A stretch of DNA of 17,088 nucleotides, taken from Streptosporangiaceae bacterium (GTDB lineage: Bacteria; Actinomycetota; Actinomycetes; Streptosporangiales; Streptosporangiaceae). Position 1 is the first letter of the stretch. The number at the start of each line of letters is the position of its first letter. A program made the position numbers and the translations under genes. Location of the stretch: assembly GCA_030045175.1 (NCBI GenBank), contig JASIBM010000184.1, positions 1-17,088 on the forward strand. Direction: 5' to 3'. Of this stretch, positions 12,271 through 17,088 are shown piece by piece. Under the pieces are notes generated by a model that was not told the origin of the DNA, searched no databases, and saw only the letters and a list, made by a program, of their open reading frames with translations.

Positions 12271-13073
12271 ACGAGACTCCGGCGCGCGTGCTCGCAATCG
12301 CGGGCTCGGACTCCGGTGGTGGCGCGGGCATTCAGGCCGATCTGAAGACCATGCTCGCGCTCGGCGTGCATGGCATGACGGTGGTCTGCGCCGTGACCGC
12401 GCAGAACTCCGTGGGGGTGCAAGGGTACTGGGAACTGCCGCCCGAGGCCGTCGCCGCGCAGCTTGACTCCGTGCTCGATGACATCGGCGCCCAGGCCATC
12501 AAGACCGGCATGCTCGCCTCGGCGCAGATCGTGCGGACCGTCAGCGCTCGCCTGGCGACGGTCGACGCGCCGGTGGTCGTCGACCCGGTCGCGGTGTCCA
12601 AGCACGGCGACAGCCTGCTGTCGCCTGGCGCCATCGACGCCCTCACGAACGCGTTGCTGCCGCTGGCGACCGTGGTGACGCCCAACTTGCTTGAGGCCGA
12701 GTTGCTCACCGGAGCCCCGATCGCCGACGAGGCCCAGATGCGGGTGGCGGCGGACCGGATCGCCGCGCTCGGGCCTGCCTGGGTGCTTGTCAAGGGCGGC
12801 CATCTGCCCGGTTATCCCGTGGACCTGCTCAGGGCACCCGACGGCGAGGTGATCAGGTACCCGGGCCGGCGGATCGCCAGCCGTCACACCCACGGGACCG
12901 GCTGCACGCTGGCGTCGGCCATCGCCTCGCACCTGGCCATGGGAGCGGACGTGCCGAGCGCGGTGGAATCGGCGAAGGAGTACGTGACCGGGGCGATCGA
13001 CGGCGGGTTCGCGCTCGGGGCGGGCATCGGGCCGGTCGACCACGGCTGGCGGATCCGCCAGCCGGTCGCCTGA
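12267..13073 (+). CDS. thiD: Hydroxymethylpyrimidine/phosphomethylpyrimidine kinase
   Basis: Phosphorylates the pyrimidine half of thiamine (HMP to HMP-P to HMP-PP) before coupling with the thiazole. The 268 residues carry the ribokinase-like motifs: AIAGSDSGGGAGIQADLK (10-27), GMTVVCAVTAQNS, VVVDPVAVSKHGDSLLS, VVTPNLLEAELLTG, WVLVKGGHLPG and the anion-hole HGTGC (209-213) in SRHTHGTGCTLASAIASHLA. The usual Val/Met-x-Lys after the DPV is VSKHGD here. The frame opens earlier at 12201, but ATG 12267 has GGGAG (12255-12259) at 7 bases and starts at the conserved region. Two steps of the same pathway, thiL and thiD, lie in tandem, 191 bp apart. It converges on rpmB with only 17 bp between the stops. 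Confidence 0.95.
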   Translation: MNETPARVLAIAGSDSGGGAGIQADLKTMLALGVHGMTVVCAVTAQNSVGVQGYWELPPEAVAAQLDSVLDDIGAQAIKTGMLASAQIVRTVSARLATVDAPVVVDPVAVSKHGDSLLSPGAIDALTNALLPLATVVTPNLLEAELLTGAPIADEAQMRVAADRIAALGPAWVLVKGGHLPGYPVDLLRAPDGEVIRYPGRRIASRHTHGTGCTLASAIASHLAMGADVPSAVESAKEYVTGAIDGGFALGAGIGPVDHGWRIRQPVA

Positions 13074-13080
13074 ATAACCT

Positions 13081-13100
13081 CACCCGACGGTCAGCGGGTG
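13081..13100. terminator. Small hairpin between thiD and rpmB
   Basis: CACCCG (13081-13086) and CGGGTG (13095-13100) form a 6-bp stem with an 8-base loop that includes the rpmB stop codon. It lies in the 17-bp gap between convergent genes and could help end both transcripts. No T-tract is present. Confidence 0.25.
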
Positions 13101-13276
13101 ACCTTGCCTGCCTTGATGCAGGAGGTGCACACGTTCAGCCGCTTGGGCGTCCCGCCCACCTTGGCGCGGATACGCTGAATATTGGGGTTCCAGCGGCGCG
13201 GGGTGCGGCGGTGCGAGTGCGACACGTTGTTGCCGAAGCCCGGCCCCTTGCCGCACACATCGCAGACGGAAGCCAC
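13091..13276 (-). CDS. rpmB: 50S ribosomal protein L28 (zinc-binding form)
   Basis: Component of the large ribosomal subunit. The 61 residues read MASVCDVCGKGPGFGNNVSH at the start and end with LNVCTSCIKAGKVTR. Two Cys-x2-Cys pairs (CDVC and CTSC) form the zinc ribbon, so this is the C+ version; zinc-starved actinobacteria often use a separate C- paralog encoded elsewhere. SHRRTPRRWNPNIQRIR is the rRNA-binding core. The start is GTG (13276-13274) with AGGAG 7 bases upstream. It is alone on the minus strand, divergent from recG. In many actinobacteria a DAK2/DegV-type gene lies between rpmB and recG; it is absent here. Confidence 0.97.
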   Translation of the reverse strand: MASVCDVCGKGPGFGNNVSHSHRRTPRRWNPNIQRIRAKVGGTPKRLNVCTSCIKAGKVTR

Positions 13277-13354
13277 GGGATCGCTCCTGATCGGTAGTCA
13301 CCTGGAAGTCGCACAAGCGTACCCGACCATGCCGCCTGAGTGCGACTCGGCCCA

Positions 13355-13372
13355 GCGAGTCAAAGGCGAGCG
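13355..13372 (+). repeat. Degenerate relative of the intergenic repeat (rpmB-recG gap)
   Basis: GCGAGTCAAAGGCGAGCG differs at two of 18 positions from GCGAGCCGAAGGCGAGCG at 17053-17070 in the tract after coaD. It lies in the divergent gap between rpmB and recG. The motif is short and GC-rich, so a chance match is possible. Confidence 0.35.
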
Positions 13373-13458
13373 GGGAGATCGGCCCCGCTTGTGACAGACC
13401 AGCGAAGTAGCCTGCGTTGATACTGGCAATGAAGAGCATGAGGAGCGGCGGCAGCGCG

Positions 13459-15813
13459 ATGGTCAAGGTCACCGACTCGTTGCGCACGGTCGTGGGCGAC
13501 AAGGCGGCAAAACGGCTCGCCACGCTGGGCCAGGTCGGCCTGCGGACCGTCGGCGACCTGCTGAACTACTACCCCCGCCGGTACGAAACCCGAGGCGAGC
13601 TCACCGATCTCGCCTCGCTTCGCGACGGCGAGCACGTGACCGTGCTTGCGGAGATCGCGAAGGTGTCGAGCAGGCAGATGCGCAATCGGCCTGGCTCGGT
13701 GTTCGAGGCCGTCGTCACGGACGGCCGGGGCAAGCTCACGCTGACGTTCTTCGGCAAGGGGCGGCAGGACTGGCGCGAACGTGAGCTCGCGCCTGGCCTG
13801 CAGGGCCTGTTCGCCGGACAGGTGTCCACGTTCAAGGGCAAGCGCCAGCTCGCGCATCCGGAGTACGAACTGCTCGGTTCCGCCAACGCGGCCGCGCGGG
13901 CGATGGAGTACGCGACGGAGCTGATCCCCATCTATCCCGCGAGCAAGGACATCGCGTCCTGGCAGATCGCCGACTCGGTGCGACTGGTGCTCACGGCGGT
14001 CGACATCGAGGGTGACCCGCTGCCGGCGCGGGTGCGCGAGCGGTACCGGCTGTACGGGTACGAGCGGGCGCTGCGCGCCATTCACCAGCCGGCCGACGAG
14101 CAGGATAAGGAACGGGCGATCAGGCGACTGAAGTGGGACGAGGCGTTCACGCTTCAGGTGGTTCTCGCCCAGCGCAGGCGGGTCTCGACCGAGTACGTGG
14201 CGCTCGCGCGCCCCCGGCTCGACGGCGACGCGGGCGGGCTGCTCGCCGAGTTCGACCGCGGGCTGCCGTTCGAGCTGACCGAGGGCCAGCAGGAGGCGGG
14301 CGAGGCGATCGCGGCCGACCTCGCGCGGGCGCACCCGATGCACCGGCTGCTGCAAGGCGAGGTCGGCTCGGGCAAGACCGTCGTCGCGCTCCGGGCGATG
14401 CTCCAGGTGATAGACGCGGCCGGGCAGGCCGCGCTGCTCGCCCCGACCGAGGTGCTCGCCCAGCAGCATCATCGCTCGATCAGCCAGATCCTCGGCCCGC
14501 TGGCCATGGCCGGCCAGCTCGGCGGCGCCGAGCACGCGACCAGGGTGGCGCTGCTGACGGGGTCGCAGGGCAGCGCGGCGCGGCGCAGGGCCTTGCTCGA
14601 GGCCGCGTCGGGCGAGGCCGGGATAGTGATCGGCACGCACGCGCTGCTCGAGGAGCAGGTGCAGTTCGCCGACCTCGGGCTGATCGTGATCGACGAGCAG
14701 CACAGGTTCGGCGTGGAGCAGCGGGAGGCGCTGCGCGGGAAGGCGGCCGAGGGCCGGCCGCACGTGCTTGTCATGACAGCCACGCCGATTCCCCGCACGG
14801 TGGCGATGACCGTGTTCGGCGACCTAGAGGTCACCGAGCTCACCGAGTTGCCCGCCGGGCGCTCGCCGATCGCCACGCACGTGGTGCCGGTGGCCGAGAA
14901 GCCGCACTACCTCGAGCGGGCGTGGCAGCGGGTCAGCGAGGAGGTCGCAGGCGGCGGGCAGGTCTACGTGGTCTGCCCAAGGATCGGCGACGAGGAAGGG
15001 CGGGCAAACAGCGAAGAGGAACAGGGTCTCGTGGAGCGAGCAGGCGGTGCCAAGGCCGGTCTGGCTGGCGCGCAGAACGGGTCCGGTGGCCCGGAAGGGC
15101 CGGCCGGGCGGGAAGAGCCCGGAGGCCGGGCCAGCGAACTGCCGCTAGCCGATGACGGAGGGTTCGACTTCGCCGAGCTACTCGACGATCATCAGGCGCG
15201 CCGGCCGCCGCTTGCCGTCGTCGACGTGGCCGCCGGCCTGCGGCAAGGCCCGCTCGCCGGGCTCACGCTTGCCGTGCTGCACGGGCGGCTGGCGCCGGAA
15301 GAGAAGGACAAGGTGATGCTGGCGTTCGCGGACGGCCGGATCGACGTCCTGGTCACGACGACGGTCGTCGAGGTCGGGGTTGATGTCCCCGACGCGACCA
15401 TGATGGTGATCATGGATGCCGACCGGTTCGGGGTATCCCAGCTGCACCAGCTTCGCGGCCGGGTCGGCCGTGGTGGCCGTCCTGGACTGTGCCTGCTTGT
15501 GACCGAGGCGCCGCAGGGACCGGCCAGGGAGCGGCTCGACGCGGTGGCCGCGACCTCGGATGGCTTCGCCCTGGCCAGGCTCGACCTTGAGCAGCGCAGG
15601 GAGGGCGATGTGCTAGGCGAGGCGCAGGCAGGCCGGAGGTCGAGCCTCAAGTTGCTCACGCTGCTGCGGGACGAGGAACTCATCGGCCTGGCCAGGCAGG
15701 AGGCGGAGGACCTGGTCGGAGCCGACCCGGCCCTGGCCGGCCAGCCAGCGCTGGCCGCCGCGATCAGCGCGCTGCTCGAGTCGCAGCGCGCGGAGTTCCT
15801 GGCCAAGGCGTGA
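13459..15813 (+). CDS. recG: ATP-dependent DNA helicase RecG
   Basis: Superfamily 2 helicase that remodels stalled replication forks and branched DNA. Numbered from ATG 13459 (784 residues): N-terminal wedge/OB region with VGDLLNYYPRRY; motif I GEVGSGKT (300-307); LLAPTEVLAQQHH; motif II DEQHRFGVEQR (from 412); motif III MTATPIPRT; then VYVVCPRIGDEEG; motif V TTTVVEVGVDVPDA; motif VI QLHQLRGRVGRGG. A Gly/Glu/Ala-rich linker at about 14998-15178 separates VCPRIGDEEG from the LAVLHGRLAPEEKDKVM strand. Actinobacterial RecG often has some insert here, but this one is long and low-complexity. The start is uncertain: TTG 13417 and ATGs at 13429 and 13438 are also in frame; 13459 fits homology best, with AGGAG a rather distant 13 bases upstream. 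The stop overlaps rsmD by 4 bp. Confidence 0.95.
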   Translation: MVKVTDSLRTVVGDKAAKRLATLGQVGLRTVGDLLNYYPRRYETRGELTDLASLRDGEHVTVLAEIAKVSSRQMRNRPGSVFEAVVTDGRGKLTLTFFGKGRQDWRERELAPGLQGLFAGQVSTFKGKRQLAHPEYELLGSANAAARAMEYATELIPIYPASKDIASWQIADSVRLVLTAVDIEGDPLPARVRERYRLYGYERALRAIHQPADEQDKERAIRRLKWDEAFTLQVVLAQRRRVSTEYVALARPRLDGDAGGLLAEFDRGLPFELTEGQQEAGEAIAADLARAHPMHRLLQGEVGSGKTVVALRAMLQVIDAAGQAALLAPTEVLAQQHHRSISQILGPLAMAGQLGGAEHATRVALLTGSQGSAARRRALLEAASGEAGIVIGTHALLEEQVQFADLGLIVIDEQHRFGVEQREALRGKAAEGRPHVLVMTATPIPRTVAMTVFGDLEVTELTELPAGRSPIATHVVPVAEKPHYLERAWQRVSEEVAGGGQVYVVCPRIGDEEGRANSEEEQGLVERAGGAKAGLAGAQNGSGGPEGPAGREEPGGRASELPLADDGGFDFAELLDDHQARRPPLAVVDVAAGLRQGPLAGLTLAVLHGRLAPEEKDKVMLAFADGRIDVLVTTTVVEVGVDVPDATMMVIMDADRFGVSQLHQLRGRVGRGGRPGLCLLVTEAPQGPARERLDAVAATSDGFALARLDLEQRREGDVLGEAQAGRRSSLKLLTLLRDEELIGLARQEAEDLVGADPALAGQPALAAAISALLESQRAEFLAKA

Positions 15814-16484
15814 CCAGGATCGTCGCCGGGCTGGCAGGCGGCCGCCGGCTTGCCGTGCCGCCTGGGCGCGCCACCAGGCCGACGAGCGACCGGGCCAGGG
15901 AAGGCTTGTTCGCGTCTGTCCTCGCCACGCTAGGCAGCCTGGACGGCGCGTCGGTGCTCGACCTCTACGCCGGCTCTGGCGCCGTGGGCCTTGAGGCGTT
16001 GTCCCGCGGCGCGGCCAACGTCCTGCTGATCGAGTCAGACGCCAGGGCGGCGGAGGTGATCAGGCGCAACATCGCCGCCGTCGGGCTGCCCGGCGCAAGG
16101 CTCGTCTGTGACCGGGCGGACCGGGCGCTGCGGCCCGGCCCGGCTGGCTACGAATTGCCTGGCCGCGAGTCGGCGGGGCACGGTGGGTTCTGCCAGTTTG
16201 TGTTCGCCGACCCGCCGTACTCGGCGGCTGACGACGAGATCGATGCGATGCTGCGGATCCTGTCGGACTGTGGCTGGCTGGCACCTGACGCGCTGGTCGT
16301 GATAGAGCGCGACGCCAGATCGGGATCTTTGGCCTGGCCGCCGGGGTACGCTCAGGACCGGTCCCGCCGATACGGCGAGACGGCGCTCTGGTACGGTCGC
16401 CCGTCAGGCGACGCCCCTGCCGCCGCAACCCTAAGCTTACGTTTTAGCCCGAGCACTGCCAGGCAGGGCGAGGTTGAAACGTAA
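15810..16484 (+). CDS. rsmD: 16S rRNA (guanine(966)-N2)-methyltransferase
   Basis: Methylates G966 of 16S rRNA in the small subunit with S-adenosylmethionine. The 224 residues show RIVAGLAGGRRLAVPPG, then RPTSDRAREGLF (23-34), the SAM-binding DLYAGSGAVGLEALSRGA (51-68), ESDARAAEVIRRN and the N-methyltransferase catalytic DPPY (134-137). The start is GTG 15810, overlapping the recG stop as GTGA, so it is translationally coupled. The last 25 or so residues (after ALWYGRPSG) go beyond the usual end of the family, and their coding sequence forms the left side and loop of a hairpin at 16434-16487. The recG-rsmD-coaD order is common in actinobacteria. Confidence 0.94.
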   Translation: MTRIVAGLAGGRRLAVPPGRATRPTSDRAREGLFASVLATLGSLDGASVLDLYAGSGAVGLEALSRGAANVLLIESDARAAEVIRRNIAAVGLPGARLVCDRADRALRPGPAGYELPGRESAGHGGFCQFVFADPPYSAADDEIDAMLRILSDCGWLAPDALVVIERDARSGSLAWPPGYAQDRSRRYGETALWYGRPSGDAPAAATLSLRFSPSTARQGEVET

Positions 16485-16487
16485 GCT
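16434..16487 (+). promoter_or_regulatory. Hairpin across the rsmD stop, ahead of coaD
   Basis: AGCTTACGTTT (16434-16444) and AAACGTAAGCT (16477-16487) are perfect 11-bp inverted repeats. A 32-base spacer contains its own symmetry (CTGCC-A-GGCAG, 16456-16466). The right arm includes the rsmD stop (16482-16484) and ends 21 bp before the coaD start. The arms are AT-richer than their surroundings, so this looks selected. It may be a protein operator, an attenuator or an mRNA stem affecting coaD translation. Confidence 0.5.
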
Positions 16488-16508
16488 ACGACTGGAGCGT
16501 GAGTCCGC

Positions 16509-16988
16509 GTGATCCGCGTGGTCTGCCCGGGTTCCTTCGACCCGGTCACCAACGGCCATCTGGACATCATCAGCCGCGCGGCGAAGCTGCACGACGAGGT
16601 GATCGTGGCCGTGCTGCGCAACCTCGCCAAGTCCTCGCTGTTCACCGCCGATGAGCGGATCGAGATGCTGCGCGAGGTCACCAAGGAGCACGCCAACGTG
16701 CGGGTCGCCAAGTTCAACGGCCTGATCGTGGACTTCTGCCGTGCCAACGACGTGTCGGCGATCGTGAAGGGCTTGCGGGCGGTCAGCGATTTCGACTACG
16801 AGATGCAGATGGCGCAGATGAATTACAACCAGGCGGGCGTCGAAACGCTATTCATGACGACGAATCCGCTTTATGCGTTTTTGTCATCAAGCCTGGTCAA
16901 GGAGTTCGCCAGGTACGGAGGCGACGTCTCCGGGCTGGTCCCAGAGTCGGTGCTGCGCAGGCTGACCGAGCGCCTCGCCAGCGAGTAA
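16509..16988 (+). CDS. coaD: Phosphopantetheine adenylyltransferase
   Basis: Fourth step of coenzyme A synthesis: 4'-phosphopantetheine plus ATP gives dephospho-CoA. The 159 residues match the family length. Visible are CPGSFDPVTNGHLDII (6-21) with the nucleotidyltransferase TNGH (14-17), AVLRNLAKSSLFTADERIEMLREV, VKGLRAVSDFDYEMQMAQMNY (the conserved G-L-R-x3-D-F-x-Y-E segment) and FLSSSLVKEFARYGGDVSGLVP. The start is GTG 16509; GGAG (16494-16497) is 11 bases upstream, which is somewhat far. It lies 24 bp after rsmD, with the 16434-16487 hairpin between them. Repetitive intergenic DNA follows its stop. Confidence 0.97.
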   Translation: MIRVVCPGSFDPVTNGHLDIISRAAKLHDEVIVAVLRNLAKSSLFTADERIEMLREVTKEHANVRVAKFNGLIVDFCRANDVSAIVKGLRAVSDFDYEMQMAQMNYNQAGVETLFMTTNPLYAFLSSSLVKEFARYGGDVSGLVPESVLRRLTERLASE

Positions 16989-17088
16989 TGCGCGAGCCAG
17001 CCGAAGGCGGCGCCTCAAAGGCGCCCGGAGGCGAGCGGGCAGATCTGCGCGAGCGAGCCGAAGGCGAGCGCGAGCGAGCGAGCCGCAG
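16989..17088 (+). repeat. Repetitive GAGC/GAAGGCGAGC tract downstream of coaD
   Basis: The final 100 bp hold no gene. They are made of variations on GAGC, GCGAGC and GCCGAAGGCGAGC, and include the second copy of the 37-bp element (17003-17039), a 10-bp palindrome GCAGATCTGC (17039-17048) and GAGCGAGCCGAAGGCGAGCG (17051-17070). It continues past the window edge. Confidence 0.75.
17003..17039 (+). repeat. 37-bp dispersed intergenic repeat, copy 2
   Basis: Identical over 37 bp to 10950-10986, in the same orientation and with the same internal GGCGCC-TCAAA-GGCGCC hairpin. It starts 15 bp after the coaD stop (16986-16988), where the hairpin could act as a transcript end. Flanks differ from copy 1 except for a shared AGCCGAA on the left. 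Confidence 0.9.

Noticed and set aside
12072..13043. 323-codon minus-strand frame opposite thiD
   Set aside because: It is a shadow of thiD, with Arg/His/Gly-rich composition and no motifs.
13360..14763. 467-codon minus-strand frame opposite recG
   Set aside because: It is antisense to recG helicase motifs and shows no recognisable domain. Long open reverse frames are expected at this GC content.
14998..15178. Intein or frameshift in recG
   Set aside because: The insert is too short and lacks intein end residues and motifs; the frame is intact and all helicase motifs remain.
16989..17088. Start of another gene after coaD
   Set aside because: The sequence is a GAGC-rich repeat tract with no start site or protein pattern before the edge.

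Overview
The window is high-GC DNA coding densely on both strands, with many GTG starts, GTGA/ATGA overlaps between neighbouring genes, a short HU protein and a CofC/FbiD-type gene of coenzyme F420 synthesis. Together with the gene order thiL-thiD-rpmB-recG-rsmD-coaD and plsC-gpsA-ddl beside HU, this points to a soil-type actinomycete (class Actinomycetes). I cannot name a genus. Nearly all of it is chromosomal housekeeping. I see no phage, insertion sequence, CRISPR array, tRNA, rRNA or defence system.

Layout. 1-168 (-): the N-terminus of a pirin-like protein cut by the window edge. 238-3210 (-): three-gene proton-translocating transhydrogenase operon pntAA-pntAB-pntB. 3211-3512: its upstream region, with a DosR/DevR-like operator, facing a small unknown gene at 3522-3851 (+). 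4057-4356 (+): HU, closed by a long palindromic hairpin shared with the convergent ddl. 4505-9881 (-): tightly coupled plsC -> gpsA -> PLP-dependent sulfur-amino-acid enzyme -> ddl, combining phospholipid precursor supply with cell-wall D-Ala-D-Ala. 9957-10646 (+): cofC. 10621-10854 (-): a stand-alone Lrp/AsnC ligand-binding domain converging on cofC. 11011-13073 (+): thiL and thiD for thiamine diphosphate. 13091-13276 (-): zinc-type ribosomal protein L28. 13459-16988 (+): recG-rsmD-coaD. 16989-17088: repetitive intergenic DNA.

The unusual material lies inside and between these ordinary genes. (1) The PLP enzyme carries about 355 residues of low-complexity Asp/Pro/Arg-rich sequence made of three different in-frame tandem repeats. 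(2) ddl and thiL also contain in-frame tandem expansions (27 bp and 30 bp units), and recG has a long low-complexity linker. (3) A 37-bp intergenic element occurs twice, identically, upstream of thiL and downstream of coaD, with weaker relatives near thiL-thiD and rpmB-recG. (4) thiL has no ATG, GTG or TTG at the expected start; the best Shine-Dalgarno points to an ATC, just downstream of the 37-bp element. (5) A 17-of-20 match to the DosR box lies upstream of the transhydrogenase operon. I did not find a clear new multi-gene system. The repeat-extended enzyme and the dispersed repeat with the odd thiL start are the best candidates for something undescribed.
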